From Novosphingobium album (ex Hu et al. 2023) (GTDB taxonomy: Bacteria > Pseudomonadota > Alphaproteobacteria > Sphingomonadales > Sphingomonadaceae), in the NCBI RefSeq assembly GCF_022832385.1, contig NZ_JALHLE010000041.1:1-51577 (forward strand): DNA of 51,577 nucleotides, written 5' to 3'. The notes under the pieces were generated by a model. That model saw only the letters and a list, made by a program, of their open reading frames with translations, did not search any database and was not told the DNA's origin. Positions within the stretch are counted from its first letter, which is position 1; every line of letters starts with the position of its first letter. The position numbers and the translations under genes are program-made. Positions 1 to 9,029 of this stretch are shown here, piece by piece.

Positions 1-537
1 GAAGGCTCGATCGGCTGGGTGCCCTACCTGATGGAGCGCGCAGATTTCTCGAACTGGCGCCACAAGGCGTGGACCCGCTCGCGCTTCCAGGACATCAAGC
101 CCAGCGAACTGATGAAGCGGCACTTCTGCCACTGCTTCCTGTGGGATCCCTATGGCCTGAAGAACCTCGACGAAGTGGGCGTCGAAAACGTCACCTACGA
201 AGTCGACTATCCGCACTCGGACGCGCTGTGGCCGGATGCCGCCGAACTGCTGTGGGAGCAGGTGAAGAACCTGTCGGACGAGTACATCGACCTGATCACC
301 CACAAGAACGCGATCAAGTGGCTCAGGCACGACTCGCTGTTCGAGAACTACAAGCGCGAGGAAATCAACGTTGGCGCGCTGCACGCCAAGGCCGCGGCCA
401 AGGGCGTCGACACTGCTCCAAAGTCCTCGGGCGGTTCGGTCCCGACCAACGAGACCCGTCCGGTCACCTCGGGCGACGTCATGGAAATGTTCAAGGCGCA
501 CGCTGAAAAGCGCGCCGGCGAACACGAAATGGCCTGA
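1..537 (+). CDS. Amidohydrolase family protein, C-terminal part (5' truncated by window edge)
   Basis: The reading frame is open from base 1 and ends at TGA 535-537, so about 178 C-terminal residues are visible and the start lies outside the window. The sequence around WVPYLMERADFSNWRHKAW and the later VTYEVDYPHSDALWPDAAE resemble the last strands of the TIM-barrel metal-dependent hydrolases of the amidohydrolase-2 type, where a conserved PHSD Asp sits late in the barrel. The tail (about the last 45 residues) is rich in Lys, Ala and Thr and looks like a linker, not a domain. Substrate cannot be inferred from this fragment. A strong terminator follows within 60 bp, so this is the end of its transcript. 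Confidence 0.7.
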   Translation, partial: EGSIGWVPYLMERADFSNWRHKAWTRSRFQDIKPSELMKRHFCHCFLWDPYGLKNLDEVGVENVTYEVDYPHSDALWPDAAELLWEQVKNLSDEYIDLITHKNAIKWLRHDSLFENYKREEINVGALHAKAAAKGVDTAPKSSGGSVPTNETRPVTSGDVMEMFKAHAEKRAGEHEMA

Positions 538-594
538 TTGCCCTCGAACGGCCCCGGTACGACTGTGCCGGGTTCACCGCCGGGGTTCAGGGAG

Positions 595-632
595 CGCCGC
601 GCGAAGGGATCCGTCCTTCGCGCGGCGTTTTT
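595..632 (+). terminator. Rho-independent terminator after the amidohydrolase gene
   Basis: A 13-bp perfect stem (595-607 with 615-627, CGCCGCGCGAAGG and its complement), a 7-nt loop and a run of five T (628-632) make a textbook intrinsic terminator 58 bp after the stop codon. Confidence 0.9.
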
Positions 633-774
633 GCTCCGCTGTCATGCGCCGGGCGGTAATGTGAATGGCTTGCTGCGGGCTTCGGAGCACCAGCGCTTGC
701 TGTGGCAAGCAGGCCTGCATAAGCATTCCTCTCAGAAAATACGCCGGTAGGCTCTGGCAACTGGGAGGGACAAA

Positions 775-1917
775 ATGAAGCGGACGTGGTGGCACCGGCT
801 GTGGGCCTGCGCGTTTCTGGCACATGTGACTGCCGGTGCGGCTGTGGCCGGGCTGGCTCTTTCGGCCTCGGTTCCGGCACTGGCTGCATCGGGTGACCGG
901 GAAGAGGATTTCGGGTTCGCCATTGGATTGCGGCGGGCAAGCTGGGTGGATACCGCCCGGAAAATAAAGCCCAATGGCGATTTTCCGGGCGCGGATACGC
1001 GCAGGCTCGATGTCATGATCTGGTATCCCGTCACCAGCGGTGCTGGCCGCGGAGCACCGGCGGGCGATGCTGTGTTCGAGGGTGCGCCGCCAGCGGCAGG
1101 GCGCCGGCCTTTGCTGATCTATAGTCACGGCACCAACGGCCGGCCCGATAACGCGATGGGTATTGTGCGCGCGCTTGTGCACCATGGTTATGTCGTGGCT
1201 GCACCGGCTTATCCGTTGTCTTCGCTGGCTGCCTATACTCACATTCGCATGACCGATGTCTCGGATGTCGCCAATCAGGTAAAGGACATTCACTTTCTCA
1301 TTGATCAGTTGCTGGCCGACGGAGTGACCGGGCCGGTTATCGACCCCGGCGCCATAGGCATCTATGGCCATTCGCTCGGTGGGGTGACGTCCTATTTCGC
1401 CGTATACGGCAGGCAGCTGCGCGACCCGCGTGTCAAGGCGGTGGCGCTGCTCGGCGGGGGTGATCCTGTCCAGACTGCGCTGGCCAACGACATGGGACTG
1501 TGGGGCACAGGCCATGCCGAAGTGGCCGTGCCGTCCCTAATCCTCAGCGCGGACAAGGACATCTTCAGCCGCATGACGGGGCGTCCGTTCGCGGCCTACG
1601 AGCGGGTGGAAGGGCCGAAGACCGAAGTGCTGATCCACGGAGGCGCTCACGTCTGGTTCCGGGACGAGGAGGCCTGGCCCTCGGATAACAGCAACCCCGA
1701 CTGCCTGTTTTTCGTCCGCAACATGCCCGGCGTGAAAATTCCGGGCTGCGATGACCGCACGCCATTGATCGGTCCCGGCCGCCAGCAGGCGATCACCGTG
1801 GCGGCCTTGCGCGATTTCTTTGATTCTGTCCTTCAGGGTGATGCTCAGGCGAAGACCCGGCTGCATGCTTTGGGGGGCATGGACCCGGCGGTGACCGTAA
1901 GGTTCGAGGACCAATAA
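775..1917 (+). CDS. Secreted alpha/beta hydrolase (dienelactone-hydrolase / PAF-acetylhydrolase-like)
   Basis: A 380-residue protein with an N-terminal signal peptide: basic start, hydrophobic stretch to about residue 37, and an ALAAS-type cleavage site. The hydrolase fold is supported by LLIYSHGTNG (oxyanion-hole region, about 113-122), the nucleophile elbow GHSLGG with Ser200, an acidic residue in LSADKD (Asp260 or Asp262) and His292 in HGGAHVW. This is the usual Ser-Asp-His order. The start is an ATG preceded by GGGAGGGACAAA, a good ribosome site. It stands alone, after a terminator and convergent with the minus-strand genes. An esterase or lipase acting in the periplasm is likely; the substrate is unknown. 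Confidence 0.85.
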   Translation: MKRTWWHRLWACAFLAHVTAGAAVAGLALSASVPALAASGDREEDFGFAIGLRRASWVDTARKIKPNGDFPGADTRRLDVMIWYPVTSGAGRGAPAGDAVFEGAPPAAGRRPLLIYSHGTNGRPDNAMGIVRALVHHGYVVAAPAYPLSSLAAYTHIRMTDVSDVANQVKDIHFLIDQLLADGVTGPVIDPGAIGIYGHSLGGVTSYFAVYGRQLRDPRVKAVALLGGGDPVQTALANDMGLWGTGHAEVAVPSLILSADKDIFSRMTGRPFAAYERVEGPKTEVLIHGGAHVWFRDEEAWPSDNSNPDCLFFVRNMPGVKIPGCDDRTPLIGPGRQQAITVAALRDFFDSVLQGDAQAKTRLHALGGMDPAVTVRFEDQ

Positions 1918-1947
1918 GCCGCAACCTCCAACCGCCGGAGGCTTCCG

Positions 1948-2076
1948 TCAGAAGGGCAGGGGCGCCTTCGCGAGGATAAGCGCCAGCGCGCAACCGGCCA
2001 CGATCAGCGACCGCAGTACCTCGAAGTGCTGAAGACGCGGCGCTCTGGCGCTGGCAAGGGCGATGACTCGGGCCAT
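1948..2076 (-). CDS. Possible 42-residue single-pass membrane protein
   Basis: On the minus strand an ATG at 2076 opens a 42-codon frame ending in TGA at 1948. The product has a basic N-terminal half (ASARAPRLQHFEVLR) and one hydrophobic segment (LIVAGCALALILA, about residues 24-36), the layout of a small type II or tail-anchored membrane protein. No clear Shine-Dalgarno sequence is visible. It sits in the convergent gap between the hydrolase and aguA, downstream of aguA in the same direction. I do not recognise a family; it may be spurious. Confidence 0.3.
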   Translation of the reverse strand: MARVIALASARAPRLQHFEVLRSLIVAGCALALILAKAPLPF

Positions 2077-2122
2077 GGAAGTAAAAATGCGCCCGGGGGT
2101 GTTGCCAAAGGGTTAAAGCCTC

Positions 2123-3106
2123 TCACCCCCGCGAGGGCATCTGCTGGCTGGAACAGTGGAACGAGCCGCCGCCTGCAAGTACCGCGTCAGCCAGAATCCC
2201 CACGGTTTCGCGGTCCGGGAACAGTTCGGCGATAGCCGCGATGCCCTCGTCATCGTGGGCGGTGCCGTAGATCGGAACCACCACCAGATTCGAGGTGATT
2301 GCGAAGTTCATGTAGCTGGCCGGTTCGATCCGCCCGTCTGTTTCCACCCGTCCGGGCGAGGGGACTTCGCGCACGGTCACGCCCATGGCTTCGGCGCGCG
2401 CCCTGGCATCGGCATAGATCGGGGCGTTGGGATCGTCCGCGCCGGTTGCGCGCGGCAGGGCGAGCACGTTGGGCGCCACGAAGCGCGCGAGATTGTCGAC
2501 GTGGCCGTCGGTGTGATCGTTGATCAGACCATCGCCCAGCCATAGCACACGGGTGTAACCGAGATCGCGCTCGAGGCGCATCTCGAGGTCCGCACGGGTG
2601 AGGTGCGGGTTGCGGTTGGGGTTGAGCAGGCATTGTTCGGTGGTGACCACCAGCCCGGTGCCGTCACCATCTAGCGCGCCGCCTTCGAGAATCCAGTCGG
2701 CCGTCTCGACCGCCAGTCCGGCGCTCTCTGCCAGTCTGGCGCCGATCTCCTGATCGCCGTCCATCAGGTACTTACCGCCCCAGCCATTGAAACCGAAGCG
2801 CTTGGCCTTGCGCTGCCCGGTTTCGTTCATCACGACCAGTGGCCCGGTATCGCGCAGCCAGACGTCACCGTAGCGGCGCACTTCCAGCGTGACCTTCTCG
2901 GAGACGAGTGATGCCGCCCGGGCGCGGTTGGCCTCGTCGCGCACGATCAGGCGGACTTCCTGACCGGACTCGGCGACCGCACTGGCAAACTGCGCCATCT
3001 GCACCTGGGCAGCTTCCAGGAAGCCCGGCCATTCGACCGGGTCATGCGGGAAGCCGATCCAGATCCAGTCCTGCGCATGCCATTCGGGCGGCAGGGTGAA
3101 CGTCAC
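2123..3106 (-). CDS. aguA: Agmatine deiminase / peptidyl-arginine deiminase family protein
   Basis: A 327-residue guanidino-group-modifying enzyme. In this family agmatine is hydrolysed to N-carbamoylputrescine and ammonia. Catalytic motifs of the pentein fold are visible: RDTGP with Asp86, EGG at 141-143, NDHTDGHVD with His198 and Asp204, and the nucleophile Cys318 in GGGSFHCSSQQ. It starts with GTG at 3106, and its GTGA overlaps the stop of the upstream peptidase gene by 4 bp, which implies translational coupling. No N-carbamoylputrescine amidase (aguB) or arginine decarboxylase lies nearby, so the pathway is not completed locally. Family assignment is firm; agmatine as substrate rests on similarity. 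Confidence 0.9.
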   Translation of the reverse strand: MTFTLPPEWHAQDWIWIGFPHDPVEWPGFLEAAQVQMAQFASAVAESGQEVRLIVRDEANRARAASLVSEKVTLEVRRYGDVWLRDTGPLVVMNETGQRKAKRFGFNGWGGKYLMDGDQEIGARLAESAGLAVETADWILEGGALDGDGTGLVVTTEQCLLNPNRNPHLTRADLEMRLERDLGYTRVLWLGDGLINDHTDGHVDNLARFVAPNVLALPRATGADDPNAPIYADARARAEAMGVTVREVPSPGRVETDGRIEPASYMNFAITSNLVVVPIYGTAHDDEGIAAIAELFPDRETVGILADAVLAGGGSFHCSSQQMPSRG

Positions 3107-4815
3107 TTGTGGCAGCCTCCTGTTGCTGCGGCGCAGGCCTTGTCGCGGATTGCGCGGAATTCGTCGCCCTCGTTCCAGTTCGGCCAGAAATCCGAATCGG
3201 CGAGCGTGCGGCCGAGCGCGTAGTAGAGGTCCACGTCCTCGACAATCCCGTCCCAGTTCCAGTCTTCCGAATATTCGTCGCTGGGCGCGTGGTAGTGCTT
3301 GGCGGTATATTCCTCGCCGATCTTCTCGCCCGCTTCCTTGCCGCCTTCGAACAGGTCGGAACTGCGGCCCACGTCGAACATCGGCACGCCGCGCTTGGCC
3401 ATCGAGAAGTGGTCGGACCGGTAATAACCGCCGCGTTCGCTGTGGCCTTCGGGCACTTCGGTCAGTCCGGCATCGGCGAGCGCATCGCGGAACACGCCGG
3501 TGAGGTCGGACTTGTCGCCGCCGGTCATCGAATAGGAGCGCGAACGCGGCGCGGGCATCAACGCGTCCATGTTCACGCCGCCCACGGTGTGATCGAGCGG
3601 AAAGATAGGGTTGGCCGCGTAATATTCGGAACCCAGCAGGCCCGATTCCTCGAGCGTAACGGCGAGGAACACTTCGCTGCGCGCAGCTGCACCGGCCTCC
3701 TGATTGGCCCTGGCGATCGCGGTCAGTGCAGCGACTCCCGTCGCGTTGTCGACCGCGCCGTTGCAGATGTCGTCGCCGGTGGTATCGGGCGTGCAGTGGC
3801 CGAGGTGATCCCAGTGCGCCGAATAGAGCACGTATTCGTCGGGCCGGGTCTTGCCGGGGAGAATGCCGACGACATTGTTCGAGGTGGACCGGCGGATGGC
3901 ATTGTCGAAGCCGAAGCTGACTTTGAGGCCTAGCGGTACCGCTTTGAAGCCCTTTTGCTTCGCGGCGGCGGACAGTGCGGCGAGGTCCTTGCCCGAGGCC
4001 TTGAGGATCGCTTCGGCGACGGGATTCTGCACCCATCCGTTGGCCGCGGTCTGGTCCATGCCGTCATTGGGCTTCTGCACGTAGTACTGCGCGCCGGTCC
4101 AGCTTGAGTTGACGACGTTCCAGCCGTATGCGGCGGGGAAGGTGTCGTGGACTATGATGGCGGCGGTGGCACCCTGCCGGGCGGCTTCCTCGAACTTGTA
4201 GGTCCAGCGGCCATAGTAGGTCATGCGGCGGCCCTTGAAGAGGCCCTCCTCGGTCTCGTTGGCATAGTCGGGATCATTGACGAGGATGACCGCCGTCTTT
4301 CCGTGCATGTCGATCCCGGCGTAGTCGTTCCAGCCCAGTTCGGGCGCGTCGATCCCGTAGCCTACGAAGACCAGTTCGCTGTCCTTCACCTGCGTCTTCG
4401 GCGTGACGCGGTAGCTGGCGGCGACGTACTGATCGCCGAAGCTGAACGAGAGCGGCTTGGTGCCGCCCGTCACGGTGAGCGGGGTGTGGTCCTTGCCTGT
4501 GATCTCGACCGTCGGCACCGGCTGCAGCCATTCGCCGTGGTTGCCCGGCTGCAGGCCCGCCGCCTTGAACTGGGAGATGATGTAGTCCAGCACCTTGGGT
4601 TCGACCGCGGTGCTGGGCGCACGGCCTTCGAAATCGTCCGACGCGAGCTGCTTCACCATCGCCTTCATCAGGCTGACCGAGATGTCCGGCGTCTTTGCCG
4701 CAGCGGCCTCCGCGGGCGGCGGCAGCGCCGTCCCCTTGGGCATTTTCGGGCCTTCGTAGGTGGACGTGCAGGCGCCCAGGGCCAGGACGGCGAGAACAAG
4801 CGCGGGATGTTTCAA
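3103..4815 (-). CDS. M28-family zinc aminopeptidase, lipoprotein
   Basis: A 570-residue metallopeptidase. A TTG at 4815 is chosen as start because it lies about 8 bases after AGAGG and gives a short lipoprotein signal with lipobox LGAC (Cys16). The PA-like insert occupies roughly residues 140-270. The catalytic domain shows the M28 metal ligands in order: His334 in SAHWDHLG, Asp356 in GAVDNATG, the Glu389-Glu390 pair in LEESGLLGS, Asp417 in VNMDAL, and a late His near 509 in HYHAPSDEY. It probably acts at the outer membrane or in the periplasm, releasing N-terminal amino acids. It is divergent from glnE (111-bp gap) and coupled to aguA downstream. Confidence 0.9.
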   Translation of the reverse strand: MKHPALVLAVLALGACTSTYEGPKMPKGTALPPPAEAAAAKTPDISVSLMKAMVKQLASDDFEGRAPSTAVEPKVLDYIISQFKAAGLQPGNHGEWLQPVPTVEITGKDHTPLTVTGGTKPLSFSFGDQYVAASYRVTPKTQVKDSELVFVGYGIDAPELGWNDYAGIDMHGKTAVILVNDPDYANETEEGLFKGRRMTYYGRWTYKFEEAARQGATAAIIVHDTFPAAYGWNVVNSSWTGAQYYVQKPNDGMDQTAANGWVQNPVAEAILKASGKDLAALSAAAKQKGFKAVPLGLKVSFGFDNAIRRSTSNNVVGILPGKTRPDEYVLYSAHWDHLGHCTPDTTGDDICNGAVDNATGVAALTAIARANQEAGAAARSEVFLAVTLEESGLLGSEYYAANPIFPLDHTVGGVNMDALMPAPRSRSYSMTGGDKSDLTGVFRDALADAGLTEVPEGHSERGGYYRSDHFSMAKRGVPMFDVGRSSDLFEGGKEAGEKIGEEYTAKHYHAPSDEYSEDWNWDGIVEDVDLYYALGRTLADSDFWPNWNEGDEFRAIRDKACAAATGGCHK

Positions 4816-4926
4816 GAGTGCGGCCTCTGTCTGGAGTGGGGGGAGGCGCACAGGTGCCAGACGATCCCGGGATATACAAGCCGGGCACCTCTTGCCCCGG
4901 CGCCGCGCAGCGGGCAGGGATGCGGC

Positions 4927-7617
4927 ATGAGTGCCGACTGGACCGGAGCGATCGACCGCGCGCGTGCCCACGCGCCGCACCTCGAGGCAGCCTTGCGGCG
5001 CTTGCCCGATCTTGCGGACATTCTGGCATCCGGCAATGGCGAAGCCGCGCTCGCTTATGCCCGAGCGGCGGGCGAGGGCGTTGCCGATACGGGTGTGGCC
5101 TTGCGGCGCGAGAGGCTGGCGTTGTCGCTGGCTCTGGCGATCGGCGATCTGGCCGGAGCTTTCCCACTGCTCAAGGTGACTGGCGAATTGTCCGCATTTG
5201 CCGATCGTGCGCTCGATGCCGCGATTGCAGAGGGCATCCGCCGCCGTGCGCCGGACAGCGAACCGGCAGGGTTTTTGGCGCTCGCGCTCGGAAAGCACGG
5301 CGCGGGCGAACTCAACTACAGTTCGGACATCGATCCGATCCTGCTGTTCGATCCGGCGCTGCTCCCCCGCCGAGAGCGAGACGAGCCGGGCGAGGCAGCG
5401 CAGCGGGTTGCGCGCGTGGTGGTAGAAACGCTCTCGAATGTTACCGCCGAGGGCTACGTTTTCCGCGTCGACCTGCGGCTGCGGCCTGCCTCGGAAGTGA
5501 GCCCGCTGGCGATCTCGATCGATGCTGCTCTGACGCACTACGAATCCTCTGCGCTTGCGTGGGAGCGGGCGGCGTTCATCCGCGCGCGCGCCTGTGCCGG
5601 CGATGTGGCAGCGGGCGAGGCGTTCCTGTCGGCGATCCGCCCCTTCGTCTGGCGCAAGAGCCTCGATTTTGGCGCGATCGCCGAGATCGGGCGGCTGACC
5701 GGGCAGATCCGGGCGAGTGCGCGCGGTACGCCCGAAGTCGGGCCGGGCTTCGACATCAAGAAGGGCCGTGGCGGCATTCGCGAGATCGAATTCTACGCCC
5801 AGACTCACCAGCTCATCCACGGCGGCCGCAATCCGGCGCTGCGCCTGCGCGGCACCCGCGCGACGCTCGACGCGCTGGCCGACGCGGGACTGATCGCCAG
5901 TGAGGACGCCTGTCTGCTTGGCGAGAGCTATGACCGGTTGCGTATGGTCGAGCACCGGCTGCAGATGATGCACGACCAGCAGACCCAGAGCCTGCCGGTG
6001 CATGCCGAAGCGCTTGATGTCGTCGCGCGGCTCGACGGCTTGCCGGACGGGAAGGCGCTGCTGGCCGAACTGGCTACGATCACTGCGGCAGTCGGCGAAC
6101 GCTACGATGCGCTGATTATGGCCAATACGCCCAGCGCGCCCGGTGTGGCGGTGCCGATGCCCGATCAGGCGACGCTGCTCGAAGACCTTGAGGGGCTGGG
6201 GTTCGACGATCCACAGGCGGTGGCGCAGCGGATCGAGGGCTGGCAGTCCGGCCGGATGCGCGCCTTGCGTTCGGATGCGGCGCGCACGGCCTTCGAAGCG
6301 ATCCGGCATGACCTGCTTGCCGCGTTGGCCTCTGCGCCAGAACCCGAACGCGCGCTGTCCCGGTGGGAGCAGCTGCTCAACAACCTGCCGAGTGCGATCA
6401 ACCTGTTCCGCCTGCTCGAAGCGCGACCGGCGCTGCTTGAGCTGCTGGCCCGCATTCTCAGTCTGGCACCGCCGCTTGCCGATGCCCTGGCGCGGCGGGC
6501 CGATCTGCTCGATCCGCTGATCGATGCCAGTGCCTTCGACCTGCCTGGAACCACGGACGAGCTGATCGCCGTATTCAGCCGCTTCGAGCCGGGGGACGAC
6601 TATGAGCGTAAGCTCGATTCGGTGCGCCGCAAGGTGGGCGAACTGCGCTTCAAGCTGGGCGTCCAGCTGATCGAGGGCGCTAACGACCCGCTCGACATCG
6701 GCCATGCGCTCGCCCGCGTGGCCGAAGCGGCGCTGGTGGTGCTCACCGATGCCACGGCCGAGGAATTCCGCGCTATGCATGGCATCATTCCCGGCAGCGA
6801 AATGCTGGTGCTGGGGCTCGGCCGTATGGGCGGGGGCGTGCTTACCCATGCTTCCGACCTCGATCTGATCTACCTGTTTACCGGCGATTTCCATGCCGAA
6901 TCCGATGGCCGGAGGCCTCTTGGCGGCACGCACTACTACAACCGGCTCTCGCAGCGGGCGATTTCCGCCTTGTCCGTGCCGACGGCCGAAGGGGCACTCT
7001 ACGAGGTCGATACGCGCCTGCGCCCTTCGGGCACGCAGGGGCCGCCTGCGGCCAGTCTCGATAGTTTCGAACGCTATCAGTGCGAGCAGGCGTGGACCTG
7101 GGAACACATGGCATTGTGCCGGGCCCGGCCGCTCTTCGGTTCGCAAGGCGCGCGCGAGGCGCTTTGCGGTGTGATCGGCGGGGTGCTCAAGGCGCCGCGC
7201 GATCAGGAAAGGCTCAGGGCCGATGTGCTGGAAATGCGCGGCACCATGACGCAGCACAAGGCGCCCAAGGGGCCGCTTGACGTCAAGCTGGCACGCGGCG
7301 GTCTCGTCGATCTGGAATTCATCGTTCACTATACCCAGCTGCGCGAGTGCAAGGGATTCCGGCCTGATCTGGCCGATGCGATTCGCGAACTGGCGCTGCC
7401 GCTCGGCGAGGCGCACGACGCGCTTACCCGCTTTCTGGTTGCCGCACGCCTGTTGGCGCCCGATTCGCAGGTGCCCGGCAGCGCGGCGTGCATGGCGCTT
7501 GTGCGCGCCTGCGGCTATGGGAGCTGGGATACCCTCGAAGCCGGGCTGTCGGCCGCGCGCGCGCAAGTGGCCGCCGCGTGGCAGGACGCATTCGGCGAAA
7601 CACTGGAGACAGCATGA
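4927..7617 (+). CDS. glnE: Bifunctional glutamine-synthetase adenylyltransferase / adenylyl-removing enzyme
   Basis: An 896-residue protein of the expected two-lobed organisation. The first nucleotidyltransferase motif, GKHGAGELNYSSDIDP, lies near residue 120 (adenylyl-removing half). The second, GRMGGGVLTHASDLDLIY, lies near residue 630 (adenylylating half). It modifies glutamine synthetase on a conserved tyrosine in response to PII and glutamine, setting nitrogen assimilation. The ATG at 4927 follows a GCAGGGA ribosome site and the true coding statistics begin there; the open frame upstream runs through the divergent peptidase gene and is not coding. Its stop overlaps the next gene's ATG (ATGA). 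Confidence 0.95.
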   Translation: MSADWTGAIDRARAHAPHLEAALRRLPDLADILASGNGEAALAYARAAGEGVADTGVALRRERLALSLALAIGDLAGAFPLLKVTGELSAFADRALDAAIAEGIRRRAPDSEPAGFLALALGKHGAGELNYSSDIDPILLFDPALLPRRERDEPGEAAQRVARVVVETLSNVTAEGYVFRVDLRLRPASEVSPLAISIDAALTHYESSALAWERAAFIRARACAGDVAAGEAFLSAIRPFVWRKSLDFGAIAEIGRLTGQIRASARGTPEVGPGFDIKKGRGGIREIEFYAQTHQLIHGGRNPALRLRGTRATLDALADAGLIASEDACLLGESYDRLRMVEHRLQMMHDQQTQSLPVHAEALDVVARLDGLPDGKALLAELATITAAVGERYDALIMANTPSAPGVAVPMPDQATLLEDLEGLGFDDPQAVAQRIEGWQSGRMRALRSDAARTAFEAIRHDLLAALASAPEPERALSRWEQLLNNLPSAINLFRLLEARPALLELLARILSLAPPLADALARRADLLDPLIDASAFDLPGTTDELIAVFSRFEPGDDYERKLDSVRRKVGELRFKLGVQLIEGANDPLDIGHALARVAEAALVVLTDATAEEFRAMHGIIPGSEMLVLGLGRMGGGVLTHASDLDLIYLFTGDFHAESDGRRPLGGTHYYNRLSQRAISALSVPTAEGALYEVDTRLRPSGTQGPPAASLDSFERYQCEQAWTWEHMALCRARPLFGSQGAREALCGVIGGVLKAPRDQERLRADVLEMRGTMTQHKAPKGPLDVKLARGGLVDLEFIVHYTQLRECKGFRPDLADAIRELALPLGEAHDALTRFLVAARLLAPDSQVPGSAACMALVRACGYGSWDTLEAGLSAARAQVAAAWQDAFGETLETA

Positions 7618-8087
7618 TGAGCAAGCCCGGAACCGGCGACACCTTCCCCGATATCGCGATGGAAGCCCCCGATGGCGGCAGCGTGAAGGCGTCGGACTTT
7701 GCGGGCCAGAAGCTCGTCGTGTTCTTCTATCCCAAGGACAACACGCCCGGTTGCACCACCGAGAACATCGACTTTTCGGCCTTGAAGAGCGAGTTCGACG
7801 CTGCCGGCGTGGCGCTCCTCGGCGTCAGCAAGGATGGGCCAAAGAAGCACCAGAACTTCATCGCCAAGCACGATCTCAAGGCGCCGCTCGCCAGCGATGC
7901 CGAGGAAAACGGGCTGTCCGACGCGCTCGGCATCTGGACCGAGAAACAAAACTACGGACGGACCTACATGGGCATGGTGCGCACTACATACCTCGTCGGG
8001 CCCGACGGCAAGATCGCGCAAGTCTGGGACAAGGTGAAAGTGAAGGGCCACGCCGCCGCTGTCCTGGAGGCCGCAAAGGCGCTCTGA
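7614..8087 (+). CDS. bcp: Thiol peroxidase of the Bcp/PrxQ type, apparently 1-Cys
   Basis: A 157-residue AhpC/TSA-fold peroxiredoxin that reduces hydrogen peroxide and organic hydroperoxides in the cytoplasm. The peroxidatic Cys47 is in FYPKDNTPGCTTE. The resolving Cys found five residues later in E. coli Bcp is absent (the sequence reads CTTENIDF), and no other Cys is seen, so it is predicted to need an external thiol for resolution. ATG 7614 overlaps the glnE stop by 4 bp; a second in-frame ATG follows at once. The stop is directly abutted by the next ATG, so glnE-bcp-DUF455 look like one transcript. Confidence 0.9.
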   Translation: MMSKPGTGDTFPDIAMEAPDGGSVKASDFAGQKLVVFFYPKDNTPGCTTENIDFSALKSEFDAAGVALLGVSKDGPKKHQNFIAKHDLKAPLASDAEENGLSDALGIWTEKQNYGRTYMGMVRTTYLVGPDGKIAQVWDKVKVKGHAAAVLEAAKAL

Positions 8088-8879
8088 ATGCCTGCCAGTG
8101 TTTCTGCCGCCATCCGTGCGGCCATGCTCGAAAGCGATCCGCGCGCCAAGGTCATGGCCGCGCGCAAGGTGGCGCGCGATTGGCGGCTGGGGCGGCTGGC
8201 CTTCGTGTTCGACGAGCCAATGCCTGACCAGCCGGGCTGGCCCGATGCGCCCGAACTCCTGCCGCCCGGCCGGATGCCCCGCCGCCGTAAGGCCGGATCG
8301 GAACGCGGGCGGATCGCGCTGTGGCACGCGATCGGGCATATCGAATTCGTCGCCATCGATCTCGCGCTCGACATGGCGGGCCGGTTCGGCGCGGAGATGG
8401 GCGAGGGATTCGTCGGCGATTTCCTCTCCGTCGCGGCTGACGAAGCGATGCACTTCGTGTTGATCGACCGGCACTTGCGTACACTGGGCAGTCACTACGG
8501 AGCTTTGCCGGCCCATGCCGGGCTGTGGAGCGCTGCGCATGACACCCGACACGACGTGGCGGCGCGTCTGGCCGTAGTGCCCATGGTCCTGGAAGCGCGC
8601 GGTCTTGACGTCACGCCGTTGACGCTGGAACGAGTCCGCGCGGCAGGCGACGAACGCGGCGCGCGAATCCTGCAACGAATCCTTGACGATGAAATCCGGC
8701 ACGTCCGTTTCGGCGCAAATCATTTCGCCGACGTTGCCAAACGTCTCGGCGCGGTAAACGGTGAACTGTGGAAAGTACTGGTTTCCCGCCACTTTCGCGG
8801 CACGCTCAAACCCCCGTTCAACGACTCAGCGCGTCTTGCAGCCGGTTTGTCGCGAGATATTTACCATGGGGTTGCCTGA
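8088..8879 (+). CDS. DUF455 family protein with ferritin-like fold
   Basis: A 263-residue protein starting at the base after the bcp stop. Helical Glu/His motifs typical of diiron ferritin-like proteins are spread through the chain: LWHAIGHIEFVAIDLALD (about 85-102), AADEAMHF (about 121-128) and LDDEIRHVRF (about 202-211). DUF455 proteins are distantly related to MiaE-type tRNA hydroxylases, but no reaction has been assigned that I can name. Its place after a peroxiredoxin fits an oxygen- or iron-dependent role; this is inference from context. Confidence 0.82.
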   Translation: MPASVSAAIRAAMLESDPRAKVMAARKVARDWRLGRLAFVFDEPMPDQPGWPDAPELLPPGRMPRRRKAGSERGRIALWHAIGHIEFVAIDLALDMAGRFGAEMGEGFVGDFLSVAADEAMHFVLIDRHLRTLGSHYGALPAHAGLWSAAHDTRHDVAARLAVVPMVLEARGLDVTPLTLERVRAAGDERGARILQRILDDEIRHVRFGANHFADVAKRLGAVNGELWKVLVSRHFRGTLKPPFNDSARLAAGLSRDIYHGVA

Positions 8880-9029
8880 ACGAAACATGACGGCATAAGT
8901 CATAACCCGTGAGACGGCGGGGGGTTCCGACCATCTCCAACAATAACGCCGGACGGCTTTTCGGGGGCCGTATCCAGGAAACGAACGTCGTGCCTGTCGC
9001 GGGTTTCGACGAATAACAAGGTATTGCGA

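Noticed and set aside
4147..4926. Upstream extension of the glnE frame
   Set aside because: It lies opposite the M28 peptidase gene and lacks GlnE family sequence; ATG 4927 has a ribosome site.
4816..7566. Very long minus-strand frame opposite glnE that runs into the M28 peptidase frame
   Set aside because: It is the GC-rich antisense shadow of glnE; only the part from TTG 4815 onward has peptidase sequence and a signal peptide.
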